NCBI RefSeq assembly: GCF_041725775.1
Contig: NZ_JBEUEL010000001.1
Coordinates: 1-64,000 of the forward strand
Length of the DNA: 64,000 nt
From: Pueribacillus sp041725775
Lineage (GTDB): Bacteria > Bacillota > Bacilli > Bacillales > UBA6769
Direction: 5' to 3'
Below are positions 23,614 to 32,647 of this stretch, in pieces. The position numbers and the translations under genes are program-made. The notes below the pieces were generated by a model. The model saw only the letters and a program-made list of their open reading frames with translations, was not told the origin of the DNA and made no database searches. Within the stretch, counting starts at the first letter, position 1. Every line of letters starts with the position of its first letter.

Positions 23614-26124
23614 ATGATTGGATTATTGAAAAAAGTATTTCCAAGCTCAAACGATCGACAAGTGAATCGATTACAAAAGCAAGCCGAACGCATCGATCAA
23701 CTCGCGCCTGACATGGAGAAGCTCTCTGATGGAGAGTTACGAGCAAAAACAGAAGAGTTTAAAGCGAGACTCGAACAAGGTGAAACGATAGATGATCTTA
23801 TAGAAGAAGCGTTTGCCGTAGTCCGAGAAGCGTCAACCCGTGTACTCGGCATGACTCCATATCTTGTTCAACTGATGGGTGGCATCGCGCTTCACGAAGG
23901 AAATATTGCAGAAATGAAGACAGGGGAAGGAAAAACACTTGTAGCAACAATGCCTGTCTATTTGAATGCATTAACAGAAAAAGGGGTTCACGTCGTTACT
24001 GTTAACGAATATTTAGCTCGTCGGGACGCTGAACAAATGGGACAGCTGTACGAATTTTTAGGCTTAACAGTAGGTCTTAATATAAGCGGATTAGATAAAG
24101 AAGATAAAAAAGAAGCCTATGCAGCTGACGTAACGTATGGTACGAACAATGAGTTTGGGTTCGATTACTTGCGTGACAATATGGTGCTCTATAAAGAAGA
24201 CATGGTCCAACGTCCACTTCATTTTGCAATTGTTGATGAGGTTGACTCTATTTTAATTGATGAAGCTAGAACACCGCTTATTATTTCTGGTGCTGCGAAT
24301 AAATCAACAGATCTTTACATTCGCGCGAACCAGTTCGTTAAAATGTTAACGAAAGATACAGATTTTACGTATGATGAAAAGACAAAAAACGTTCAACTGA
24401 CGGAAGAAGGAATTAATAAGGCAGAAAACTTTTTCGGAATTGAAAATTTATTTGACATTAAACACGTGCAAATTAATCATCATATTAATCAAGCATTAAA
24501 AGCTCATGTCGTTATGCTTCGTGACACAGATTACGTCGTGGAAGATGGCGAAGTTGTAATCGTCGATGCTTTTACAGGCAGGTTGATGAAAGGTAGACGG
24601 TATAGTGACGGACTCCATCAAGCGATTGAAGCAAAAGAAGGATTGGAAATTCAAAAAGAAAGTATGACGCTTGCGACGATTACGTTTCAAAACTATTTCC
24701 GTCGTTATGAAAAGCTTGCAGGGATGACAGGAACAGCAAAAACCGAAGAAGAGGAATTCCGAAACATTTACAATATGAACGTGATCGCCATCCCTACGAA
24801 CAAACCGATCCAACGTATTGATAACCCAGACTTAATTTATAAAACGGTGAATGGAAAGTATAAGGCGATGATCGAAGAGCTTATTGAACGCCATAAAAAA
24901 GGACAACCCGTTCTTGTCGGGACAGTTGCTGTTGAAACGTCTGAATTAATTTCAAAAATGCTGAAAAAGAAAGGCATTCGCCATAACGTCTTGAATGCAA
25001 AAAATCATGAACGAGAAGCAGAAATTATTGAAGAAGCGGGAAAAAAAGGTGCCGTTACGATTGCAACGAACATGGCAGGACGTGGAACCGACATAAAAAT
25101 TGATGAAGAAGTTGCAAAGTTAGGTGGCTTGTTTATCTTAGGAACGGAACGTCATGAAAGCCGTCGAATTGACAACCAGCTTCGTGGACGTTCAGGACGT
25201 CAAGGAGACCCAGGAGAATCACGTTTTTATATTTCAATGGAAGACGAACTTATGCGTAGGTTCGGATCTGATAATTTGATGGGCATGATGGATCGACTCG
25301 GAATGGATGAAGATCAACCGATTGAAAGTCGCATGGTGACAAGAGCAGTTGAAGCAGCACAAAAGCGTGTTGAAGGTAATAACTTCGACGCTCGTAAACA
25401 GTTGCTCCAATATGATGATGTCATGCGTCAGCAGCGTGAAATTATATACAAACAACGTTTAGAGGTTCTCGAATCAGAAAACTTGCGTGATGTAACCGAA
25501 AATATGATAAAGTCCGTAATTGAGCGTACGGTCGCTACGCATACACCAGAAGAGGAAGTGCCAGAAGACTGGGATTTACAAGCGATTGCTGATTACATGA
25601 ATGCAAACCTATTCCAACAAGGTGCAATTTCTGAAAAAGATTTATATGGGAAAGATCCTGAAGAAATGGTTGAAATTTTATTCGAAAAAGCCCGTGAAAA
25701 ATACGATGAAAAAGAAGAACACTTTGAGCCTGAACGGATGCGGGAATTTGAAAAAGTTATCGTGCTTCGTGCAGTTGATAGCAAATGGATGGATCATATC
25801 GATGCCATGGATCAGCTACGTCAAGGGATCCATCTCCGAGCATACGGACAAAATGATCCGCTCCGTGAATATCAGTTTGAAGGTTTTGAAATGTTTGAAG
25901 CAATGGTTGCTGCGATTGAAGAAGATGTCGCTCGCTATATTATGAAAGCAGAAATTCAACAAAATATACAAAGAGAAGCGGTCGCAGTTGGGCAAGCAGT
26001 AAACCCGAAAGAGGAGACGAGCAAACCAAAGCGTCAGCCAATTAGAAGAGCGGAATCTGTAGGTAGGAATGCTCCGTGCCCATGCGGAAGTGGGAAAAAA
26101 TATAAACATTGTCACGGTCGTTAA
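23614..26124 (+). CDS. secA: Preprotein translocase ATPase SecA
   Basis: An 836-residue motor of the Sec pathway, of normal length. EMKTGEGKTLVATMP (Walker A, near residue 105), VDEVDSILIDEARTPL (Walker B), TNMAGRGTDI and LRGRSGRQGDPGESRFY (second nucleotide domain) are intact. The tail ends in the SEC-C zinc motif NAPCPCGSGKKYKHCHG, used for SecB or ribosome contact. GAGGGGCG precedes ATG 23614. prfB follows 263 bases downstream. Confidence 0.97.
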   Translation: MIGLLKKVFPSSNDRQVNRLQKQAERIDQLAPDMEKLSDGELRAKTEEFKARLEQGETIDDLIEEAFAVVREASTRVLGMTPYLVQLMGGIALHEGNIAEMKTGEGKTLVATMPVYLNALTEKGVHVVTVNEYLARRDAEQMGQLYEFLGLTVGLNISGLDKEDKKEAYAADVTYGTNNEFGFDYLRDNMVLYKEDMVQRPLHFAIVDEVDSILIDEARTPLIISGAANKSTDLYIRANQFVKMLTKDTDFTYDEKTKNVQLTEEGINKAENFFGIENLFDIKHVQINHHINQALKAHVVMLRDTDYVVEDGEVVIVDAFTGRLMKGRRYSDGLHQAIEAKEGLEIQKESMTLATITFQNYFRRYEKLAGMTGTAKTEEEEFRNIYNMNVIAIPTNKPIQRIDNPDLIYKTVNGKYKAMIEELIERHKKGQPVLVGTVAVETSELISKMLKKKGIRHNVLNAKNHEREAEIIEEAGKKGAVTIATNMAGRGTDIKIDEEVAKLGGLFILGTERHESRRIDNQLRGRSGRQGDPGESRFYISMEDELMRRFGSDNLMGMMDRLGMDEDQPIESRMVTRAVEAAQKRVEGNNFDARKQLLQYDDVMRQQREIIYKQRLEVLESENLRDVTENMIKSVIERTVATHTPEEEVPEDWDLQAIADYMNANLFQQGAISEKDLYGKDPEEMVEILFEKAREKYDEKEEHFEPERMREFEKVIVLRAVDSKWMDHIDAMDQLRQGIHLRAYGQNDPLREYQFEGFEMFEAMVAAIEEDVARYIMKAEIQQNIQREAVAVGQAVNPKEETSKPKRQPIRRAESVGRNAPCPCGSGKKYKHCHGR

Positions 26125-26387
26125 AGTCGTTAAAATCGTTACTCTAAAAGTAACGCAATTGGACATTATGCGATTGAATTGGGGAAGCTAATTGTGAAGC
26201 AATTCAAGTATTAACAATAAAATAGTGAAATAATGGATTATGTTGTGCAAAAAACGAAGGGCGCGTGTTGCTTGGCTCGAGCAACAGTAGCACGATTCGT
26301 GGATCGGATGACATGAAATGAACTCGATTTAGGTTTACGGTTTCCCCATCTTTATATTTCTCAAAAAAGTAAAAAGGATGTTGATTT

Positions 26388-27489
26388 ATGGAATTAGCAG
26401 AAATTCGAAATGAACTCTCGGAAATGAAAGAAAAACTAACGAACTTTAGGGGGTCTCTTTGACCTCGATGCGAAGCTGTCGAAAATAAATGAGCTTGAAA
26501 AAGTGATGCAAGACTCAAGTTTTTGGGACGATCAACAGAAGGCGCAATCGGTCATCAATGAATCAAACGAATTGAAAGAAATGGTTGAACAGTTTCAAGC
26601 GATAGAAGAACAATATGAAAACTTAGAAGTGTCTTATGAATTAGTGAAAGAAGAAGACGATGAGGAACTTCGAGCGGAGCTTGAAAGCGAGCTTCAACCA
26701 CTTATCGACGCGATGAACGATTATGAGATTTCGCTATTGCTTAGCGGTCCTTATGATAAAAACAACGCGATTTTAGAACTGCATCCAGGTGCAGGTGGAA
26801 CAGAGTCACAAGATTGGGCATCATTATTATTGCGAATGTACACGAGGTGGGCGGAGCAAAAAGGCTTTAAAGTTGAGATGCTTGACTACTTACCTGGAGA
26901 CGAGGCGGGAGTAAAGAGCGTCACCTTACTGATTAAAGGTCATAATGCATATGGCTATTTAAAAGCAGAAAAAGGAGTGCACCGTCTCGTGCGAATTTCG
27001 CCTTTCGACTCGTCGGGAAGACGGCATACATCATTCGTATCATGCAATGTTGTCCCAGAGTTTGATGATGATATTGAAATCGAAATTAAACTAGATGAAC
27101 TAAAAATTGATACGTATCGTGCAAGCGGAGCAGGGGGTCAACACGTGAATACGACCGACTCAGCTGTTCGAATTACACATACCCCGACAAATACGGTCGT
27201 CAGTTGTCAATCAGAACGTTCGCAAATAAAAAACCGTGAAAAAGCAATGAAAATGTTAAAATCGAAGTTATATCAATTGCGAATTGAAGAACAAGAACGA
27301 GAAATGGCTGAAATTCGTGGAGATCAAAAAGAGATTGGCTGGGGAAGCCAAATTCGTTCGTATGTGTTTCATCCGTATAGTATGGTGAAAGATCACCGGA
27401 CGAACGTTGAGATTGGGAATATCCAAAGTGTGATGGACGGCGAGATTGATGAGTTCATTAACAGTTATTTACGTTCGCAAATTGGCTAA
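26388..27489 (+). CDS. prfB: Peptide chain release factor 2, programmed +1 frameshift
   Basis: The gene is read in two frames. ATG 26388 encodes 24 codons ending AGG GGG TCT CTT TGA at 26460; the internal AGGGGG Shine-Dalgarno-like site and the slippery CTT-TGA-C are the classic RF2 autoregulation signal. After a +1 shift at 26460, translation resumes at GAC 26461 and ends at 27489, giving 366 residues. The SPF tripeptide (RISPFDSSG), which reads UGA/UAA, and the catalytic GGQ (SGAGGQHVN) are both present. RF2 shortage favours frameshifting, so the protein controls its own level. AAAAGGATG lies upstream of the first ATG. The 263 bases after secA show no clear signal beyond this. Confidence 0.97.
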
Positions 27490-27646
27490 ACATTGTCTTA
27501 GAATATTCAAACGTAAATTGGTAACACTAAATTTTAGCATTTTGTTATAAATGTTTCATTTTTAATACAAATTTTCTCTTTACGTTTTGTTATAGTAAAA
27601 CTTGGGAACATTAATTTTAGGATTAAAATTGAAAGGAGAAAAGACA

Positions 27647-28063
27647 GTGAAAAAAACTTGGCTTATGATGTTCAGTATGTTTGCTCTTGCTCTGTTGCTT
27701 GTAGCGTGCGGTGGCAATGATGACACTGACACTAACACTGGAACTGATGATGGGGGAACAACTGAACAAACCGATGAAGGAGCTACTGACAAGGATGAAG
27801 GTACTGATGGTGCCGACGGTGACACTGACGCAACAAGCTATGATGCAGATGCAGCTGAAAGCTCGTATCAACAATCATGTGCATCTTGTCACGGCGGTGA
27901 CTTAGAAGGTATAAGTGGTCCTGAACTTACGAAAATCGGTGCAAGTCTTTCAGAAGATGAAATCCTTGATGCAATTTTAAATGGAAGAACTGGCATGCCA
28001 CCAGGAATGCTTCAAGGTGACGAAGCTGAAAACGTAGCAGCTTGGTTAGCTGACAAGAAATAA
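27647..28063 (+). CDS. cccB: Cytochrome c-551 lipoprotein
   Basis: A 138-residue lipoprotein: hydrophobic signal, lipobox LLVAC with the modified cysteine at residue 21, then a long Asp/Thr/Gly-rich acidic linker (about residues 23-65), then a small class-I cytochrome c domain with heme site SCASCHGG and distal Met in GMPPGM. It is anchored on the outer face of the membrane and carries electrons to a terminal oxidase, possibly the ba3 type at 49-51.5 kb. GTG 27647 follows AAAGGAGAAAAG. The unusually acidic linker recalls extracytoplasmic proteins of alkaliphiles. In B. subtilis cccB is also near ftsE. Confidence 0.93.
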   Translation: MKKTWLMMFSMFALALLLVACGGNDDTDTNTGTDDGGTTEQTDEGATDKDEGTDGADGDTDATSYDADAAESSYQQSCASCHGGDLEGISGPELTKIGASLSEDEILDAILNGRTGMPPGMLQGDEAENVAAWLADKK

Positions 28064-28067
28064 TTTA

Positions 28068-28103
28068 AAAAAACAGCGCTGAAAACTTAAGCGCTGTTTT
28101 TTT
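28068..28103 (+). terminator. Terminator after cccB
   Basis: AAACAGCGCT and AGCGCTGTTT form a perfect 10-bp stem with a 9-base loop, flanked by A and T runs. Confidence 0.9.
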
Positions 28104-28271
28104 AAATCTTTCTTCGCATTTTCCTGCTTTTTTTTCTTCAAAGTCACAATAGAACTTTAATACCGGTTAATCTTGTAAATCCACACAAATTACATACTAA
28201 AGAACTAAAAAGGATGATATGGATAACTATTTTTTACTTTTTTATTAAAAGTGGTAGAAAATTGTTACTTT

Positions 28272-28288
28272 TGTAATGAAAATGTAAT
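28272..28288 (+). promoter_or_regulatory. WalR (YycF) binding box upstream of ftsEX
   Basis: TGTAAT-GAAAA-TGTAAT fits the WalR consensus TGTWAH-N5-TGTWAH exactly. It lies about 115 bases before ftsE and upstream of a TATAAT (28322-28327), where an activator would bind. An inverted repeat (GTTATT..GACT with AGTC..AATAAC, 28290-28317) lies between them. WalRK controls peptidoglycan hydrolases in Bacillus, matching the genes downstream. Confidence 0.65.
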
Positions 28289-28387
28289 GTTATTTTGACT
28301 CAAAAAGTCGAATAACAATGCTATAATTGTTTTTAATTTCATTGTACATACATGAAGTGACTCGCAATATTTGGGAAGTGATACGTT

Positions 28388-29074
28388 TTGATTAAAATGA
28401 AAGATGTTTGGAAAACATATCCGAATGGTGTAATGGCCGTCAATGGGATTGATTTCAAACTCGATAAAGGTGATTTTGTTTATGTTGTTGGTCCAAGTGG
28501 GGCTGGCAAATCAACGTTTATTAAAATGATATATCGTGAAGAAAAACCTACGAAAGGAAAAATTGTCGTTAATAATATCGATTTAACTAGGTTAAAAGAA
28601 CGGGATGTACCTAAGTTACGTCGAAAAATCGGGGTTGTCTTCCAAGATTTTAAATTGCTTCCAAAGCTAACAGTCTATGAAAATGTTGCATTTGCACTCG
28701 AAGTGATTGAAGAAGCGCCTGAAAACATTAAACGCAAAGTGATGGATGTTCTTGACTTAGTTAAATTGAAAAATAAAGCTCGCATGTATCCTGATGAATT
28801 ATCAGGCGGTGAACAGCAACGAGTATCGATCGCTCGTTCAATTGTTAACGGTCCATCACTCGTCGTTGCAGATGAACCTACAGGAAATTTAGACCCTGAA
28901 ACAGCGTGGGGAATTATGGATATTTTTGAAGATATTAACAGTCGAGGGACGACAGTCATTATGGCAACACATAACAAAGAAATCGTCAACACGATAAAAA
29001 GGCGGGTCGTAGCCATTGACGGTGGCCGTATCGTAAGGGATGAGCAACAAGGGGAGTACGGCTATGAAGACTAG
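28388..29074 (+). CDS. ftsE: Cell division ABC transporter ATPase FtsE
   Basis: A 228-residue ATPase with GPSGAGKST (Walker A), LSGGEQQRVSIARS (signature) and VVADEPTGNLD (Walker B). With FtsX it forms a membrane complex that uses ATP hydrolysis to activate an extracellular peptidoglycan hydrolase (CwlO in B. subtilis). Start TTG 28388 is supported by GGGAAGTGAT upstream and by alignment of MIKMKDV with known FtsE starts. ftsX starts within its last codons. Confidence 0.95.
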   Translation: MIKMKDVWKTYPNGVMAVNGIDFKLDKGDFVYVVGPSGAGKSTFIKMIYREEKPTKGKIVVNNIDLTRLKERDVPKLRRKIGVVFQDFKLLPKLTVYENVAFALEVIEEAPENIKRKVMDVLDLVKLKNKARMYPDELSGGEQQRVSIARSIVNGPSLVVADEPTGNLDPETAWGIMDIFEDINSRGTTVIMATHNKEIVNTIKRRVVAIDGGRIVRDEQQGEYGYED

Positions 29075-29957
29075 GGTTATTGCCCGGCATATTCGCGAAG
29101 GAATAAAGAGTTTAATTCGTAATGGCTGGATGACATTTGCTTCAATTAGTGCAGTCACCGTTACGCTTTTACTTACAGGTGTTTTCTTAATCGTGTTGTT
29201 AAATATGAATTCAATTGCATCACAAATTGAAGACGATGTCGAAGTGAGGGTATACATAGATCGCTCTGCTGAAGAACAACAAGTGAATGATCTGAAAAAT
29301 CAAATCGAAGAGTTATCTGAAGTAAAGTCCGTTTCGTTTGTTACAAAAGAACAAGGACTTGAAAATTTAATTGACAGTCTTGGAGATGAAGGCGAAGCAT
29401 TTGAATCGTTAAAAGATGAAAATCCACTTCAAGATATGTATGTGATTAAAACGAACATACCGAAAGATACAGTTGTTGTGGCACAGAAAGTTGAATCATT
29501 CGAAGCTGTAGACGAAGTTCGCTATGGAAAAGGGACGGTTGAAAGGCTGTTCAAAGTTGTTGAAGTTTCTCGTAATGTCGGGATTGTCCTAATTATTGGC
29601 TTGATCTTTACAGCTTTATTTCTCATTGCGAACACAATTAAGCTAACAATTTTATCAAGACGACAAGAAATCGAGATTATGAAACTAGTCGGTGCAACGA
29701 ATGCTTTTATTCGCTGGCCATTTTTCGTAGAAGGTTTGCTTCTCGGATTAATAGGCTCAATTATCCCGATTGTCGTCCTCATTATTGGATACAACTTTGT
29801 TTTTAATGAATTTAACGCCAAGTTGAAGACGATGTTTATCGACCTATTGCCAGTGTATCCATTCGTTATTCAACTCACATTTATTTTAGTATTTATCGGT
29901 GTGTTCATCGGAGTGTGGGGAAGCTTAACGTCTATTAGAAAATTTTTAAAAGTGTAA
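29064..29957 (+). CDS. ftsX: Cell division ABC transporter permease FtsX
   Basis: A 297-residue membrane protein with four helices: one near the N-terminus (WMTFASISAVTVTLLL), then a large extracellular loop (about residues 50-165) that contacts the hydrolase coiled coil, then three C-terminal helices. GGGGGAGT lies before ATG 29064, giving an 11-base overlap with ftsE. Two coiled-coil hydrolase genes follow in the same direction. Confidence 0.95.
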   Translation: MKTRVIARHIREGIKSLIRNGWMTFASISAVTVTLLLTGVFLIVLLNMNSIASQIEDDVEVRVYIDRSAEEQQVNDLKNQIEELSEVKSVSFVTKEQGLENLIDSLGDEGEAFESLKDENPLQDMYVIKTNIPKDTVVVAQKVESFEAVDEVRYGKGTVERLFKVVEVSRNVGIVLIIGLIFTALFLIANTIKLTILSRRQEIEIMKLVGATNAFIRWPFFVEGLLLGLIGSIIPIVVLIIGYNFVFNEFNAKLKTMFIDLLPVYPFVIQLTFILVFIGVFIGVWGSLTSIRKFLKV

Positions 29958-29974
29958 GTATGGGGGGGTTAGGC

Positions 29975-31270
29975 TTGAAACAAAAAGTGTTAACAGGTTT
30001 TTTAGCTACAATGTTAGCCATTTCTGGTGTGATCGTTGCCCCAAGTATTGAAACTGTGGAAGCTCAATCACTAAGTGAAATACGAACGAAAAAAGTAGAA
30101 AATGATGAAAAGAAAAAGCGAAAGCAATCAGAACTTTCAAAGGTTAAAAGTGAAAAAGCTGCAATTCAAAAGCAAGTTAACCAGTTTAATAAGCAAATTG
30201 AAAATACCACTAAAAAAATAGTGGAAAATCAAGATAAAATTATAAAGAATCAAAATGAAATTGAAGAACTTGAAGTTGAAATCGAAGAAACTGAAATTCG
30301 TATCGCCGAACGTGACGAATTATTAAAAGAACGCGTTCGGTCAATGCATGTGAATGGCGGTGCTATCAATTATTTGGAAGTTTTACTAGGTTCACAGGGT
30401 TTCGGTGATTTTCTTGACCGTGTCCTTGCTTTAAATGTCATTGCTGAGCAAGATCGGATCATTATCGAAGAACAAAAAGCAGACAAAATTTTACTTGAAG
30501 AAAATAAAGCTGAAGTTGAAAAGCTCGTCGCACAAATTAAAGCGGAACAAGAACAATTAGATGATCTAAAAAAAGAACTGACATCACAGCTTGACCAAAA
30601 AGAAAACATGCTCAGTGAAATTAAAGAAGAAGAAGAGCATCTTCATGCGGAGTACGAGGAACTAGAAGATATAGCAGGGTTGTTAAAGGAACAAGAAAAA
30701 GCTTTTGCCAGTCAAGTGGCAACGTCTGGTGGAAAAAAGGAATCTAAAAGTACTGGAGGCGGAAAGGTCAATAAGCCTTCACCAAGAAGTGTAAAATCGA
30801 ATAAGCCTTCACCAAGAAGTGTAAAATCGAATAAGCCGATTAGTAGCAGTGGGAAACTTATTATGCCGACACATGGCATTTATCAAAGAGGGTTTGGAAA
30901 TGGACATTTTGGAATTGATATTTCAAATATAAATAAACCGCCAATTCGTGCTGCGGCCTCAGGCACTGTAGTAAGAGTTAAAACTGGATGTGCTCCTCGT
31001 GTGAAATCATGTGGTGGAGGCTTTGGAAACCATATTATAATTGCTCACACATTGTCCAACGGTGAAAAAATTGCTACATTATACGCTCATCTTGATCCAG
31101 GTAGCATTAAAGTTAAAACAGGTCAATCTGTTGCTCAAGGTGCCGTAATCGGAAAGATGGGTAATACAGGTAGAGTAAGTGGACGAACAGGGATTCATTT
31201 ACATTTTGAAGTACATAAAGGCGGATATAGTGGACGTGGTTCGGCTGTAAATCCAAAATCGTACTTTTAG
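29975..31270 (+). CDS. CwlO/EnvC-like coiled-coil M23 hydrolase, first copy
   Basis: A 431-residue secreted protein: signal peptide (residues 1 to about 31), coiled coils from about 35 to 250, a Ser/Lys/Pro linker with a tandem repeat, and a C-terminal M23 metallopeptidase fold with HFGID (H311, D315) and HLHFE (H408, H410) as zinc ligands. An insertion with two cysteines (C339, C346) in the M23 domain is absent from the neighbour. TTG 29975 follows a G7 tract and matches the start of the paralogue. Position after ftsX and the coiled-coil design indicate an FtsEX-controlled peptidoglycan hydrolase; B. subtilis CwlO uses an NlpC/P60 domain instead. Substrate bond not determined. Confidence 0.87.
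   Translation: MKQKVLTGFLATMLAISGVIVAPSIETVEAQSLSEIRTKKVENDEKKKRKQSELSKVKSEKAAIQKQVNQFNKQIENTTKKIVENQDKIIKNQNEIEELEVEIEETEIRIAERDELLKERVRSMHVNGGAINYLEVLLGSQGFGDFLDRVLALNVIAEQDRIIIEEQKADKILLEENKAEVEKLVAQIKAEQEQLDDLKKELTSQLDQKENMLSEIKEEEEHLHAEYEELEDIAGLLKEQEKAFASQVATSGGKKESKSTGGGKVNKPSPRSVKSNKPSPRSVKSNKPISSSGKLIMPTHGIYQRGFGNGHFGIDISNINKPPIRAAASGTVVRVKTGCAPRVKSCGGGFGNHIIIAHTLSNGEKIATLYAHLDPGSIKVKTGQSVAQGAVIGKMGNTGRVSGRTGIHLHFEVHKGGYSGRGSAVNPKSYF
30770..30838 (+). repeat. 30-bp tandem repeat in the hydrolase linker
   Basis: Two identical 30-base units (30770-30799, 30800-30829) plus a partial third encode NKPSPRSVKS twice in the linker between coiled coil and M23 domain. The number of units may vary between strains and change linker length. 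Confidence 0.85.
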
Positions 31271-31336
31271 ATTTACCAATATGCGATTGCATATACCAAA
31301 ACTTTTACAAGTGTAATTTGGGGGTATTTAATTTTG

Positions 31337-32518
31337 ATGAAACGAAAAATAGTGATAGGATTTTTAACAGGGGCACTTGCTATTTCTAGTATTATCGTCG
31401 CGCCAAGTGTTGAAACAGCAAATGCTCAATCTATCAATGATGTGCGTGAAAAGAAAAAACAAACTCAAAAAGAACTTTCAAATGTACGGGAGCAAAAGAA
31501 AAAGGCAAAAAACGAAGTCTCACAAATTGATTCCCAAATGACCGAAACAACAAATAAAATTGTAAAAAAAGAAGATGAAGTTGTTAAAAATCGTAAAGAG
31601 ATTGAACGACTTGAAGAGGAAATAAAGGAAGCCGAAATACGTATTGCCGAACGTGATGCAGTGTTAAAAGAACGTGTTCGATCGATGCATGTGAACGGTG
31701 GCGCTGTCAATTATTTAGAAGTATTACTAGGATCACAGAGTTTCGGAGATTTTCTCGATCGTGTCCTTGCTTTAAATGTCATTGCGGAACAAGATCGTAC
31801 GATTATTGAAGAGCAAAAAGCTGATAAAATGGCTCTTGAAGAAAATAAAGCAGAAGTTGAAAAACTCGTTAAACAAATTGAAGAAGAACTAGCAAACTTA
31901 GAAAAGTTAAAAGATGACTTAATTACTCAGATGGCGGAAAAAGAAAAACTGCTAGAAGAAATTGCGGAAGAAGAAGAAGTGCTTGATGCGGAGTTTAAAG
32001 GTTATGTAGCTGAAGAAAAAGCATTAGAACAACAATTACGAGCAGCTCAAGCGAGGGCAGACGCTGCAGCTAAAGCGAATTCTAGTGGCTCCTCTTCAAG
32101 TGGATCCACTGGAGTTTCATATAGGAAATCATCTGGCATGTTTCTCTGGCCTGCAGCAGGTCGCTTTTCTTCTGGATACGGCTGGCGCATACATCCTATA
32201 TATAAAACAAGAAAACTTCATAAAGGTATTGATATAGCAAATGCAGCCGGTACACCAATTCGTGCTGCAGCTGCTGGTAAAGTAACCGCAGCTGGCTGGC
32301 ATTCAGGTGGATATGGAAATTATATAAAAATTGATCATGGGAATGGTTACGTAACTTTATATGCTCATTTAAGTTCAATTTCTGTTCGTAAAGGTCAGTC
32401 AGTTTCAGCGGGACAACATATTGGAGGTATGGGGACTACAGGTTCATCAACTGGAAATCACCTCCACTTTGAAGTTCATAAAGGAGGAAGTACGGTAGAC
32501 CCACTCAATCACTTGTAA
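31337..32518 (+). CDS. CwlO/EnvC-like coiled-coil M23 hydrolase, second copy
   Basis: A 393-residue paralogue of the preceding gene. Signal peptide (about 1-31) and coiled coil are very similar; the stretch from EIRIAERD through RVRSMHVNGG to EENKAEVEKL is almost identical. The C-terminal M23 domain is a canonical LytM type: GYGWRIHPIY, LHKGIDI, YAHLSS and NHLHFEVH with H375 and H377 as ligands. The linker is short and Ser-rich. ATG 31337 follows GGGGGTATTTAATTTTG. Tandem duplication with conserved coiled coil but divergent enzyme domains suggests both are recruited by FtsX yet cut differently, or at different times. Confidence 0.9.
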   Translation: MKRKIVIGFLTGALAISSIIVAPSVETANAQSINDVREKKKQTQKELSNVREQKKKAKNEVSQIDSQMTETTNKIVKKEDEVVKNRKEIERLEEEIKEAEIRIAERDAVLKERVRSMHVNGGAVNYLEVLLGSQSFGDFLDRVLALNVIAEQDRTIIEEQKADKMALEENKAEVEKLVKQIEEELANLEKLKDDLITQMAEKEKLLEEIAEEEEVLDAEFKGYVAEEKALEQQLRAAQARADAAAKANSSGSSSSGSTGVSYRKSSGMFLWPAAGRFSSGYGWRIHPIYKTRKLHKGIDIANAAGTPIRAAAAGKVTAAGWHSGGYGNYIKIDHGNGYVTLYAHLSSISVRKGQSVSAGQHIGGMGTTGSSTGNHLHFEVHKGGSTVDPLNHL

Positions 32519-32575
32519 AAATTAACGTAAGACAAAACATAATGTAAACAAGCCTTGCATATAGTAGAATAGAAG

Positions 32576-32609
32576 AAAAGCATCGCATCTGATGGTGTGA
32601 TGCTTTTTT
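32576..32609 (+). terminator. Terminator of the ftsEX-hydrolase operon
   Basis: AAAAGCATC pairs with GATGCTTTT, extended by GCATC/GGTGT, with trailing Ts. Confidence 0.85.
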
Positions 32610-32647
32610 ATGTCGAGTTTTTTTAATTTTGTATTGGGGTGAAAAAA

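Noticed and set aside
28295..28327. TTGACT and TATAAT before ftsE as a standard promoter
   Set aside because: Spacing is 21 bases, too long for sigma-A; the TATAAT may be used with WalR activation instead.
30770..30838. 30-base direct repeats considered as a CRISPR fragment
   Set aside because: The units are contiguous with no spacers and encode the hydrolase linker.
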